A program made the position numbers and the translations under genes. A stretch of DNA of 64,000 bases from Leifsonia poae (GTDB taxonomy: Bacteria > Actinomycetota > Actinomycetes > Actinomycetales > Microbacteriaceae), in assembly GCF_020009625.1 (NCBI RefSeq), contig NZ_JAIHLP010000002.1:3224001-3288000 (forward strand), read 5' to 3'. Shown here one piece after another: positions 27,434 to 36,806 of this stretch (position 1 is its first letter; each line of letters opens with the position of its first letter). The notes under the pieces were generated by a model, which was given only the letters and a program-made list of their open reading frames with translations, was not told where the DNA came from and ran no database searches.

Positions 27434-28723
27434 GTGGCCCTTATCGTGCAAAAGTACGGCGGATCGTCCGTCGCCGACGCCGAAAGCATCAAGCGCGTCG
27501 CGAAACGCATCGTCGAGACCCGCAAAGCGGGCAACGAAGTCGTCGTGGCCGTCTCTGCCATGGGTGACTCGACGGACGAGCTGCTCGACCTCGCGCACGA
27601 CGTCACGCCCATCCCGGCACCGAGGGAGCTCGACATGCTGCTGACTGCCGGTGAGCGCATCTCGATGGCGCTTCTCGCCATGGCGATCCGAAGCATGGGC
27701 TACGACGCACGCTCGTTCACTGGAAGCCAGGCGGGCATGATCACGGATGCACAGCACGGCGCCGCGCGCATCGTCGACGTGACCCCCGGTCGCATCCGTG
27801 ACGCCCTCGATGAGGGGGCCATCGCGATCGTCGCCGGGTTCCAGGGCTTCAACCGGGACACCAAAGACATCACGACGCTCGGCCGTGGCGGTTCCGACAC
27901 CACCGCCGTCGCCCTCGCCGCCGCCCTCGGTGCCGAGGTCTGCGAGATCTACACCGATGTCGATGGCGTGTTCACCTCCGACCCGCGCGTGGTTCCCGCC
28001 GCGCGAAAGATCGACCGGATCACCAGCGAAGAGATGCTCGAACTCGCCGCAGCCGGGGCCAAGGTGCTGTATATCCGCGCCGTGGAATATGCCCGACGAC
28101 ACAACGTGACCCTGCATGTGCGTTCCTCGTTCAACAACACCGAGGGAACGCTCGTTCTCAACGAAGCAGCGGCGGAGGCCGCGAATCAGAAGGATGGTAG
28201 CCACGTGGAAGAGCCCATCATCGCCGGTATCGCCACCGATCTGAGCGAAGCGAAGATCACAGTCGTCGGCGTGCCGGATGTTCCCGGAAAGGCCGCCCAG
28301 ATCTTCAAGATCGTCGCGAAGACCGAGGCCAACGTCGACATGATCGTGCAGAACGTGTCGGCCGCTGCCACCGGTCTCACCGACATCTCGTTCACTTTGC
28401 CGAAGTCGGAGGGGCAGCGGGTGCTCACGGCGCTCAACGCCGAACAGCAAGATGTGGGTTTCCAGACCCTGCAGTACGACGACCAGATCGGCAAACTCGC
28501 CCTGGTGGGTGCCGGAATGCGCACGAACACCGGCGTCTCGGCCAAACTTTTTGCCGCGCTCTACGAAGCCGGCATCAACATCGAGATGATCTCCACCAGT
28601 GAGATCCGCATCTCGGTCGTCACCCGGGCCGACAGCGTCAACGAGGCGGCCCGCGTCGTGCACACGGCCTTCGGCCTCGACGGCGACACGCAGGCAATCG
28701 TCTACGCGGGCACCGGCCGCTAG
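27434..28723 (+). CDS. ask: Aspartate kinase
   Basis: 429 aa. Phosphorylates aspartate at the head of Lys/Met/Thr/DAP synthesis. Kinase domain with [10 protein letters not shown] at the N-terminus, [21 protein letters not shown] and [13 protein letters not shown]; two C-terminal ACT domains (from about 265) for feedback control. GTG 27434 is chosen because AGGAG lies 5 nt upstream; GTG 27428 overlaps that site. An in-frame GTG at 28205 preceded by AGAAGGATGG precedes the ACT domains, matching the position of the separate beta-subunit start known in Corynebacterium. asd follows. Confidence 0.95.
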   Translation: MALIVQKYGGSSVADAESIKRVAKRIVETRKAGNEVVVAVSAMGDSTDELLDLAHDVTPIPAPRELDMLLTAGERISMALLAMAIRSMGYDARSFTGSQAGMITDAQHGAARIVDVTPGRIRDALDEGAIAIVAGFQGFNRDTKDITTLGRGGSDTTAVALAAALGAEVCEIYTDVDGVFTSDPRVVPAARKIDRITSEEMLELAAAGAKVLYIRAVEYARRHNVTLHVRSSFNNTEGTLVLNEAAAEAANQKDGSHVEEPIIAGIATDLSEAKITVVGVPDVPGKAAQIFKIVAKTEANVDMIVQNVSAAATGLTDISFTLPKSEGQRVLTALNAEQQDVGFQTLQYDDQIGKLALVGAGMRTNTGVSAKLFAALYEAGINIEMISTSEIRISVVTRADSVNEAARVVHTAFGLDGDTQAIVYAGTGR

Positions 28724-29890
<1,167 letters not shown>

Positions 29891-29939
29891 CCGGCGCCGG
29901 TCGTTCTGCGCCGTGCGCGGCGCTGAACGGCGGGCTCGG

Positions 29940-30575
29940 TCACGACTGCGCGTTCGCCTCCGGTGGTCTTCGGGCGAGCAGGCGTGCGGCGATGTCCTGG
30001 TGGGCGAGCCGGCGCATCGCGGCCACCACCGGGTCATACAGCGCGGTGCCGAGTACGGCGTATTCGAGCGCGGCCGCCGGGTCGTCCGGCGGCATCCGGC
30101 TCAGGTCGAACTCGGAGATCGCGTACAGGTGTTCGGCGTAGACCGCGCGCCGTTCCGGCGTCATCGGGATGCCGACGGTCTCCACCGCTTCGAGCGCGCG
30201 TTCGAGTTGCGCCACCGCGGCGAACGTCGGGTCGTAGATCTGGCCGACGGCCTGGAGTAGCTCCTGCGCGAGCGGGTACGGCGGTTCGGCATCGTCGAGT
30301 ACGGGGGGAAGGGCGGCGACCGCGGCTCCGAGCGTGTCGTAGAGCGAGTCGGTCGGATGCCCGATCAGCTCGAGCACTGTCTTCACCTTCTGCAGCGGGA
30401 GCCCGGCGATCTCGGAGAGCGCCCGGATCAGCCGCACGCGTCGCACATGCTCTTCGCCGTAGCTCGCCTGGGTGGCGCTCATCGCTTCGCCGGGCATGAG
30501 CATGCCTTCGCGCAGGTAGTACTTGATCGTGGCCAGGGGGACTCCCGTCTGCGCCACCAGTTCTGATACCCGCAT
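29940..30575 (-). CDS. MerR-family transcriptional regulator
   Basis: 211 aa. N-terminal winged HTH (MRVSELVAQTGVPLATIKYYLREGML) and dimer helix (VRRVRLIRALSEIAGLPL). The long C-terminal part (about 90-211) is not a metal-binding Cys tail, so an organic effector is likely. ATG 30575 follows GGAAGGAG. It is divergent from a small membrane protein and the intergenic region has MerR-type operators. Confidence 0.9.
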   Translation of the reverse strand: MRVSELVAQTGVPLATIKYYLREGMLMPGEAMSATQASYGEEHVRRVRLIRALSEIAGLPLQKVKTVLELIGHPTDSLYDTLGAAVAALPPVLDDAEPPYPLAQELLQAVGQIYDPTFAAVAQLERALEAVETVGIPMTPERRAVYAEHLYAISEFDLSRMPPDDPAAALEYAVLGTALYDPVVAAMRRLAHQDIAARLLARRPPEANAQS

Positions 30576-30601
30576 AGGGCTCCTTCCGATCTCTCGACGT
30601 C

Positions 30602-30647
30602 TTGACAATGGATAGTAGCACTATCTAAAGTATGGATACTGTCACTA
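30602..30647 (+). promoter_or_regulatory. MerR-type promoter/operator with stretched spacer and second dyad
   Basis: TTGACA (30602-30607) is followed by the dyad GATAGT-AGC-ACTATC and then by TAAAGT/AAGTAT at 18-20 bp. This long spacer with a dyad inside it is the classic MerR layout. A second related dyad GGATACTGTCACTATCC follows immediately. GGAGGA (30655-30660) serves the ATG at 30665. Confidence 0.65.
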
Positions 30648-30664
30648 TCCAATTGGAGGAGATC

Positions 30665-31081
30665 ATGTTGCAACCGGCCAGCGCCATCACCGCGGGAGCC
30701 GTCGTCCTCGCCGTCATCACCATCGCCTTCGGCGGCACCTTCGTGCTGCGTGTCGTCACTGGAAAACAGAAGGCGAACGCCCTGCAGAAGGGGTTCTTCC
30801 GTGCCGGGCACGCCCACGCCGGCGTGCTCGTCATCCTCGGGCTCGTCGTTCTGCTGCTGCTCGACTCCTCCGGTGTTACCGGGTGGATGCATCTGGGTGC
30901 CGATGGCGTGCTGGTGTCGGCCATCCTCATCCCGGCCGGCTTCTTCCTGTCTGTGCTGGGCCGCGATCCGCAGAAGCCATCCGGCGTGATCGCGCTGGTC
31001 TGGACCGGTTTCGGACTGCTCACCGTCAGCCTCCTTGTCGCCGGCATCGCCCTCATCGTCGCCGGAGCCGCCGCGCTCTGA
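30665..31081 (+). CDS. Small four-helix membrane protein, probable MerR target
   Basis: 138 aa with four hydrophobic segments (about 7-30, 52-72, 80-100, 112-136) and a conserved-looking AGHAHAGVLVILGLV. I do not recognise a named family. A longer in-frame start at 30632 would overlap the operator; ATG 30665 has an ideal ribosome binding site. Its divergent arrangement with the MerR gene suggests induction by the same effector. Confidence 0.7.
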   Translation: MLQPASAITAGAVVLAVITIAFGGTFVLRVVTGKQKANALQKGFFRAGHAHAGVLVILGLVVLLLLDSSGVTGWMHLGADGVLVSAILIPAGFFLSVLGRDPQKPSGVIALVWTGFGLLTVSLLVAGIALIVAGAAAL

Positions 31082-31169
31082 GCCCAGCCCCGCCTTCTCT
31101 GCTTCCCTTCCGGAGCGGGGGTGGCGACCATCCCGATAGCTGTGATCGACGTGACCGGTATCCGGCGCT

Positions 31170-32405
31170 TCAGTTCTGGTTGGCGCGGTACTCGGCGGCG
31201 TTGGTGCGCCATTGCTCGGCCGCTTCATCGAAGTCGGGGATGCTGTCGAGGTCGGGGCCACCGACGGCGTAGTGCTCGGCGATGGCGTCGTTGGCTGCTT
31301 TTCCCATCGCTGCCCCGCGCGGAACCATGCGTTCTTCATAGGCGCGCACGGCGTCATCGATGGCCGTTCCAGTGCGGACGGCGCTGACAATGCCACGAGC
31401 GAGTTCGGCGCCGTCGAGGAGGGCAAGATTGACGCCGTTGCCACCGAAAGGGGACATGACGTGGGCGGCGTCACCAAGCAGGGTGATGCCGGACTGGTGT
31501 GCCCATGTCGTGGGGGTCGGCAGTGCGAAGATCGGTCGGTTCGGGAGGGTTCCTTCTGTGTCATCGATCACGCGAAGGAGTTCCGGTGAGAATTCGGCGA
31601 AACGCCTTCTGAGAGCAGCCCTCACCTGTTCGGTGTCGGTTGCGATCGTGCCGCTGGGGTCGAGGACGCCGCCGCGTCCGGCGGCGGCGCCGAGGCCGGC
31701 TTCCGCGAGCCAGTCGAGCTCGGCGCGGAAAGAAATGTATCCGCGGACGACGTCGCCGCTGTTTCGTTGGAGGACGAGTGTCTTCCCGTCGCCGTTGGCC
31801 CACATGTGGCCGTCGCCGACCAGGGCGGCGACCTCAGGGTGCCGCCGGGTGACATTCGTGAAGAGCGCCTCGACGAACGTGACCCCGGTGTACGTCGGAG
31901 CGGCATCTGTCAGGGCCGCCCGTACGCGTGACCACGCCCCGTCGGCCCCGATCACCAGGTCGACCGTCTCGACGCCGCCGTCCTCGAACGTGAGGGTTCC
32001 CTGGTGTGCGCTCACCAGCCGGCGCCACCACCGGATCGTGCCGGGAATCAGCGACTCCGCGAGCATGCCGCGCAGCTGGGCACGGTCGACCTCTGGTGCG
32101 GCGGTCTCGCCGGGGGCAGGGGTTTGCTCGACCAGTACCGTGCCCTGCGGGTCGAGCAGGCGGTGGGCCTGGCCTTCGGGTCTGGCCACGGCGGCGAACT
32201 CCGCCGTGAGATTGGCGTCTTCGAGAGCGATCTGACCGGAGTCTGCATGAAGGTCGAGGGTTCCGCCCTGGTCTCGGGATCCACATGACGCATCGGCGTC
32301 ATACACGGTCACGTCGACTCCGCCGAGCTGAAGCACGCGGGCGGCCAACAGCCCACCGGGTCCGGCCCCGATGACGGCGATTGACGGTCTTGAAAGGTCT
32401 GTCAT
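31170..32405 (-). CDS. FAD-dependent monooxygenase (TetX/PHBH-like)
   Basis: 411 aa class A flavoprotein hydroxylase. FAD-binding IAVIGAGPGGLLAARVL at the N-terminus, substrate/FAD motif DLVIGADGAWSRVR (DG motif), and ITLLGDAAHVMSPFGGNGVN (GD motif). Members hydroxylate aromatics or inactivate tetracyclines; sequence alone does not discriminate. GGAGGAG precedes ATG 32405. Divergent TetR gene with operators between suggests ligand-induced expression. Confidence 0.88.
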   Translation of the reverse strand: MTDLSRPSIAVIGAGPGGLLAARVLQLGGVDVTVYDADASCGSRDQGGTLDLHADSGQIALEDANLTAEFAAVARPEGQAHRLLDPQGTVLVEQTPAPGETAAPEVDRAQLRGMLAESLIPGTIRWWRRLVSAHQGTLTFEDGGVETVDLVIGADGAWSRVRAALTDAAPTYTGVTFVEALFTNVTRRHPEVAALVGDGHMWANGDGKTLVLQRNSGDVVRGYISFRAELDWLAEAGLGAAAGRGGVLDPSGTIATDTEQVRAALRRRFAEFSPELLRVIDDTEGTLPNRPIFALPTPTTWAHQSGITLLGDAAHVMSPFGGNGVNLALLDGAELARGIVSAVRTGTAIDDAVRAYEERMVPRGAAMGKAANDAIAEHYAVGGPDLDSIPDFDEAAEQWRTNAAEYRANQN

Positions 32406-32430
32406 GGTGTTTCTCCTCCACCCTGCTTGC

Positions 32431-32477
32431 CGAACGATCGTTCGACGATTGGAACGATACTTACTGAACGCTCGTTC
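32431..32477. promoter_or_regulatory. Two TetR operators between monooxygenase and tetR
   Basis: CGAACGATCGTTCG (32431-32444) is a perfect palindrome and GAACGCTCGTTC (32466-32477) a near-perfect one; both fit GAACG-NN-CGTTC. The second lies just upstream of the tetR -10 TACGAT (32484-32489), which ends 7 nt before ATG 32497. Confidence 0.7.
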
Positions 32478-32496
32478 GTCAACTACGATGATGCGT

Positions 32497-33060
32497 ATGG
32501 ATGAGAAGTCGACGAGACGACCGGGCAGCGAGACGAGGGCGGAGATCTTGCGGGTGTCGTTGGAGCTGTTCACGGAACGCGGCTTCGAAGGCACGTCCAT
32601 TCGGGATATCGCCGAAGCGCTCGGGGTCACGAAGTCGTCGCTGTACTACCACTTCCCGAGCAAGGAGGCGATCATCCGCGCGCTTCTCGACGGTCGCCGG
32701 CGCGAGATCGACGAACTCCTTGCCTGGGTCGAAGAGCAACCCGCTGGGCCGGATCTTCTTCGACGCACCGCATTGAGGTGGGTGGAATCCACCGGCAAAG
32801 AGCGCGTTCAGGGCATGCGATTCGCGCACGCCAACCGGGCGATCATGCAGAAACTCGCCGAGGAGGGGAGCGATCGGCGAACCTGGTTCGACGCCGTGGT
32901 AGACCGTGTACTTGCGGACGATGCTCCGACGGTCACCAGACTCCGGGCGCAGATGGCGTTCGACACCGTCAGTGCTGCCCTCTTCGCCGCGCAAGGCACC
33001 GCCGCGTCAGACGACGAGGTCTTGACGGCGGCCCGCGAAGCAACGATCTTGCTCACCTGA
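32497..33060 (+). CDS. TetR-family regulator
   Basis: 187 aa. N-terminal HTH (RAEILRVSLELFTERGFEGT, SIRDIAEALGVTKSSLYYHF) and a variable ligand domain. ATG 32497 fits a leaderless promoter; ATG 32488/32491 overlap its -10. Likely represses itself and the divergent monooxygenase through the two dyads. Confidence 0.9.
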   Translation: MDEKSTRRPGSETRAEILRVSLELFTERGFEGTSIRDIAEALGVTKSSLYYHFPSKEAIIRALLDGRRREIDELLAWVEEQPAGPDLLRRTALRWVESTGKERVQGMRFAHANRAIMQKLAEEGSDRRTWFDAVVDRVLADDAPTVTRLRAQMAFDTVSAALFAAQGTAASDDEVLTAAREATILLT

Positions 33061-33102
33061 CGCACGTCAGCGGCTCACGGCATCCGCCCGTCCAACTCCC
33101 CG

Positions 33103-33114
33103 TAGGATTGCGGG
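33103..33114 (+). promoter_or_regulatory. Leaderless -10 promoter of mqo
   Basis: TAGGAT (33103-33108) ends 6 nt before the GTG at 33115. Confidence 0.5.
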
Positions 33115-34590
33115 GTGAGCAATTCTTCCCTCGACGTTGTCTTGATCGGCGGCGGCATCATGAGCGCCACACTCGGAGCACTCATCCAGCGCGTGCAGCC
33201 CGATTGGACGATCCGTCTTTACGAGAACCTGGGCGAGGTCGCCCAAGAGAGCTCGAACCCGTGGAACAACGCCGGAACAGGTCACGCGGCCCTCTGTGAG
33301 CTGAACTACATGCCGGAGGCGGCCGACGGATCCGTCGACCCGGCCAAGGCCATCAGCATCAACGAGCAGTTCCAGCTGAGTCGGCAGTTCTGGTCGAGCC
33401 TGGTCGACTCCGGAGACCTGCCGGCACCCTCCACGTTCATCAATACGGCGCCGCATATGACGTTCGTGCACGGTCGCGACAACGTGACGTATCTGCGTAA
33501 GCGCTACGAAGCGCTGAAAGACCAGCCGCTGTTCCAGGGCATGGAGTACACGGAAGACCCGGCCGTGCTCGCCGAGTGGACTCCGCTGCTCACCAAGAAG
33601 CGCAACCCGCGGCAGCGTGTCGCCGCCACCCGCGTTCCGGCTGGCACCGATGTCGACTTCGGCTCGCTCACCCGCTCGCTCATCGACGACCTCCAGCGCC
33701 GTGGCGCCGAGATCGCGCTCAACCACAAGGTGCGCGGCATCAAACGCACCAAGGACGGTCTCTGGCGTATCAAGGTGCGTCACCAGGTCGGCCACACCCC
33801 GCACGAAGTCACCGCTCGTTTCGTCTTCGTGGGCGCGGGCGGCGGTGCGTTGCATCTGCTGCAGAAGTCGGGCATCCCCGAGATCAAGGGCTTCGGCGGC
33901 TTCCCGATCTCCGGGCAGTTCCTGCGCACCAGCGACCCGAAGATCGTGGCGCAACACCAGGCGAAGGTCTACGGCAAGGCCGCCGTCGGCGCCCCGCCGA
34001 TGTCGGTGCCGCACCTCGACACCCGCGTCGTCGACGGCGAGACCTCGCTGCTGTTCGGCCCGTATGCCGGGTTCAGCCCCAAGTTCCTGAAGTCGGGCTC
34101 CTGGTGGGATCTGCCCGGTTCCGTGCGTGCCGGCAACCTCGTGCCGATGCTTGCCGTGGCCAAAGACAACTTCGACCTGATCAAGTACCTCGCGGGCGAG
34201 CTGATGGCCAACCGTGCGAAGAAGGTCAAGGCGTTGCAGGAGTTCATGCCGACCGCGAAGAGCGAGGATTGGGAGCTGATCACCGCCGGCCAGCGCGTTC
34301 AGGTCATGAAGAAGGATGCAAAGAAGGGCGGCGTGCTGCAGTTCGGCACCGAGGTCATCGCCTCCGCCGACGGGTCGATCGCCGGCCTGCTCGGGGCCTC
34401 CCCGGGCGCCTCCACCGCCGTGCCGATCATGCTCGACGTGCTCGAACGCTGCTTCCCGGAGCAGTATCAGGGGTGGCTGCCGACACTCGAGGGCCTCATC
34501 CCCACGATCGGAACGACCCTCAACGACCGTCCGGCCGAGGCCGAGCGGGTGATGGCGTCAACGGCGAAGACGCTGAACATCTCACTCTGA
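33115..34590 (+). CDS. mqo: Malate:quinone oxidoreductase
   Basis: 491 aa. Membrane-associated FAD enzyme oxidising malate to oxaloacetate and passing electrons to quinone, replacing or supplementing NAD malate dehydrogenase in the TCA cycle. N-terminal [17 protein letters not shown], then [37 protein letters not shown] and [11 protein letters not shown], all typical of MQO. Standalone gene with leaderless promoter. Confidence 0.97.
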   Translation: MSNSSLDVVLIGGGIMSATLGALIQRVQPDWTIRLYENLGEVAQESSNPWNNAGTGHAALCELNYMPEAADGSVDPAKAISINEQFQLSRQFWSSLVDSGDLPAPSTFINTAPHMTFVHGRDNVTYLRKRYEALKDQPLFQGMEYTEDPAVLAEWTPLLTKKRNPRQRVAATRVPAGTDVDFGSLTRSLIDDLQRRGAEIALNHKVRGIKRTKDGLWRIKVRHQVGHTPHEVTARFVFVGAGGGALHLLQKSGIPEIKGFGGFPISGQFLRTSDPKIVAQHQAKVYGKAAVGAPPMSVPHLDTRVVDGETSLLFGPYAGFSPKFLKSGSWWDLPGSVRAGNLVPMLAVAKDNFDLIKYLAGELMANRAKKVKALQEFMPTAKSEDWELITAGQRVQVMKKDAKKGGVLQFGTEVIASADGSIAGLLGASPGASTAVPIMLDVLERCFPEQYQGWLPTLEGLIPTIGTTLNDRPAEAERVMASTAKTLNISL

Positions 34591-34606
34591 CGCTGGACGT
34601 CACCGC

Positions 34607-34642
34607 GTGACGGCTGTTATGGTCGTCAACGCTATGAAGTAG
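34607..34642 (+). CDS. Putative leader peptide of the ABC-F gene
   Basis: GTG at 34607 (MTAVMVVNAMK) or ATG at 34619 (MVVNAMK) ending at TAG 34640-34642, about 140 nt before the ABC-F start. Short ORFs in long leaders are a known feature of antibiotic-responsive ABC-F genes. Translation is inferred, not shown. Confidence 0.4.
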   Translation: MTAVMVVNAMK

Positions 34643-34746
34643 GAATCTCCTTTCGTCCCGCGTCCGAGGCTCAGTGCGCTCGTCGACGCCGTCGACATGG
34701 CAGTTCGGGTGCTCCGATGCTTCGGTCGACGGGTGTGCCCGCGCGG

Positions 34747-34780
34747 GAACCGGCTCTTCGGAGCGCTCGAAAGGCGGTTC
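34747..34780 (+). promoter_or_regulatory. Stem-loop covering the ABC-F ribosome binding site
   Basis: GAACCG (34747-34752) pairs with CGGTTC (34775-34780), enclosing GCTC-TTCG-GAGC (34753-34764), a UUCG tetraloop stem, and the GAAAGGCGG ribosome binding site just before TTG 34783. This would mask initiation unless remodelled. Confidence 0.5.
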
Positions 34781-34782
34781 TC

Positions 34783-36441
34783 TTGACCAACGCATTCGCA
34801 CGAAACGATTCCTTCGCCACTGTCGCCGACCACCTCAAGGTCGACGGCGTCTCGCAGAGCTACGGCGACCACCGCGTTCTCACCGATGTCTCCCTCGCTG
34901 TCGCCCCGGGCGCACGGCTCGGGTTGATCGGCGAGAACGGTGTGGGCAAGTCGACGCTCCTGCGCATCCTGGCGGGTGCCGAGTCACCAGACAGCGGCAT
35001 GCTCAGCCGTCCGGCGAGAACCGGCATGCTCTGGCAGGAGGTGCGGGCGGACCCCTCGGATACCCTCGCCTCTCTGCTCGAGGACGCCCTCGACGAGGTG
35101 CGCACCATCGAGCACGCGCTGGAGCTCTCGGCCGCGGCCCTGTCCGATGACGATCCGGATGCGGCCGTGCGCTACCAGCTGGCGCTCGACGCGGCCGAAC
35201 GGGCCGAGGTGTGGAGCATCGACGCCCGTCGCGATGAACTTCTCGACGGTCTCGGCGTGGGCGGCATCCCGCTGGATCGCCGTCTCTCTGAGGTGTCGGG
35301 CGGCCAGCGCAGCCGGTTCGCCCTGGCGGCGCTGCTGCTGGAACGGCCGGATGCGCTCCTGCTCGACGAACCGACGAATCACCTCGACGACGCCGCGGCC
35401 GCCTTCCTCGAGCGGCAACTCGCCGCCTGGCGGGGGCCGGTGGTCTTCGCCAGCCACGACCGTGCGTTCCTCGATGCTGTCGCAACCAGTCTGCTCGACC
35501 TCGACCCCGCACGGTCGGGCACGACCGTCTTCGGCGGCAACTACAGCGCTTCGCTCGTGGCCAAGGCCGGCGAGCGCGCCCGCTGGGAGAAGCAGTTCGC
35601 CGATGAGCAGGATGAGCTGAAAGCCCTGAGGTTCGCCGTCGATGTGACGGCGCGCGGCATCGCCTGGTCTGGAAAGGTGCGTGACAACGACAAGTTCGCG
35701 AAGGCGTTCAAGGGGAACGCCCTCGACCGTCAGATCAGTCGTCGCATCAAGAACTCGACGGGGCGTCTCGAGGAGCTGAAGGAGAACCAGGTGCGCAAGC
35801 CGCCGGCCCTTCTCAGTTTCGCCGGAATCCCCAGCGGGTCCCAGGCGCTCGGGGTGGAGACCGGTCTGCTGCTGCAGGCGAAGGATGCGCGCATCGCCGA
35901 CCGCATCGAGGTCTCGTCGTTCCTGGTGGAGCCGCAGTCGCGCATCCTGATCACCGGTCACAACGGTGCCGGAAAGTCGACGCTGCTCGCGGCGTTGGCC
36001 GGAGTGCTCGCGCTCGACGGGGGAGTGATCACCCGGCGCAAAGGTCTACGGGTGGGGCTGCTGGAGCAGGATGTGCGGTTCGCCGACCCGGAGGCGAGCC
36101 CCCGCCGCATCTACGAGCAGACCCTGGGGGAGCGGCGGGCGGAGAGTGTCCCGCTCACCGGGCTCGGCCTCGTGGCCCCGAGGGACGTCGATCGCCCGGT
36201 CGGCCGCCTCTCGATCGGTCAGCAGCGGCGTCTGGCGTTGGCGTTGATCCTCGCCAGGCCACCGCATGTGTTTCTGCTGGACGAACCGACGAACCACCTC
36301 TCGCTGTCGCTCGCGACCGAATTGGAGGCGGCTCTCGGCGGGTATCCGGGCGCCGTGGTCGTAGCCAGCCACGACCGCTGGCTCCGCACCGAATGGACCG
36401 GGGCGCGCGTAGCGATGGTGGGCGGCCGGCTTGTGGGGTGA
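34783..36441 (+). CDS. ABC-F family ATPase (antibiotic-resistance/ribosome-protection type)
   Basis: 552 aa, soluble, with two ABC cassettes: Walker A GENGVGKSTLL and signature VSGGQRSRFALAALLL with LLLDEPTNHLDD; then GHNGAGKSTLL and LSIGQQRRLALALILA with LLDEPTNHL. No transmembrane region, as expected for ABC-F proteins that bind the ribosomal E site and release antibiotics (macrolide, lincosamide, pleuromutilin classes in actinomycetes). Start TTG 34783 chosen from MTNAFARND, the usual N-terminus, after GAAAGGCGG. The long leader with a small ORF and an RBS-masking hairpin fits induction by the drug. Confidence 0.88.
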   Translation: MTNAFARNDSFATVADHLKVDGVSQSYGDHRVLTDVSLAVAPGARLGLIGENGVGKSTLLRILAGAESPDSGMLSRPARTGMLWQEVRADPSDTLASLLEDALDEVRTIEHALELSAAALSDDDPDAAVRYQLALDAAERAEVWSIDARRDELLDGLGVGGIPLDRRLSEVSGGQRSRFALAALLLERPDALLLDEPTNHLDDAAAAFLERQLAAWRGPVVFASHDRAFLDAVATSLLDLDPARSGTTVFGGNYSASLVAKAGERARWEKQFADEQDELKALRFAVDVTARGIAWSGKVRDNDKFAKAFKGNALDRQISRRIKNSTGRLEELKENQVRKPPALLSFAGIPSGSQALGVETGLLLQAKDARIADRIEVSSFLVEPQSRILITGHNGAGKSTLLAALAGVLALDGGVITRRKGLRVGLLEQDVRFADPEASPRRIYEQTLGERRAESVPLTGLGLVAPRDVDRPVGRLSIGQQRRLALALILARPPHVFLLDEPTNHLSLSLATELEAALGGYPGAVVVASHDRWLRTEWTGARVAMVGGRLVG

Positions 36442-36472
36442 GTGGGCGTGGAGGTGAGCGAGACCGCCGATG

Positions 36473-36628
36473 TCAGGCGGCGGCGGTCTCGTCGGCGCAG
36501 GATCCGAGATCGATGACCGTCGACCCGATCAGGTGCAGTCCCGCGGTATCGAAGAGCAGGTGGGAGTTGGTGGGGTCGGAGAGCAGGACGTAGCCTTCGG
36601 CCGTAGTGGGAAGGGTGACAGTGTTCAT
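36473..36628 (-). CDS. Small 51-aa protein of unknown function
   Basis: Encoded from ATG 36628 with CAAGGAG 6 nt upstream. No signal peptide or membrane segment; the core LLSDPTNSHLLFDTAGLHLI is moderately hydrophobic, and it contains a single Cys and an Ala-rich end. It converges with the ABC-F gene and diverges from the SOS-boxed radical-SAM gene. I do not recognise it; it could be a small regulatory or structural peptide. Confidence 0.5.
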   Translation of the reverse strand: MNTVTLPTTAEGYVLLSDPTNSHLLFDTAGLHLIGSTVIDLGSCADETAAA

Positions 36629-36771
36629 GGTGATTCTCCTTGTGGATCGTGGTTCCAGCCTCTCCCGGCTGCGGTCGCGGCGAATCGTCCGTGCGTATGA
36701 AATGGGCCTGCTCCCGGAGGGTGACACGTCGTCCTCCGGTATGAGACCGTCGGATGAGGTCGGCGCTCCGC

Positions 36772-36806
36772 TTGACGCATATTCGAACATATGTTCGAAT
36801 GGGGGC
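36772..36806 (+). promoter_or_regulatory. LexA (SOS) box over a leaderless promoter
   Basis: ATTCGAACATATGTTCGAAT (36781-36800) is a perfect 20-bp palindrome containing the actinobacterial LexA box TCGAAC-N4-GTTCGA. It overlaps the spacer and -10 of a promoter, TTGACG (36772-36777) / 17 bp / TCGAAT (36795-36800), whose -10 ends 6 nt before ATG 36807. LexA binding would block transcription until DNA damage. Confidence 0.85.

Noticed and set aside
36606..36806. Longer N-terminus for the radical-SAM gene
   Set aside because: It would translate through the LexA box and promoter, and the family begins near MRWSGQ.
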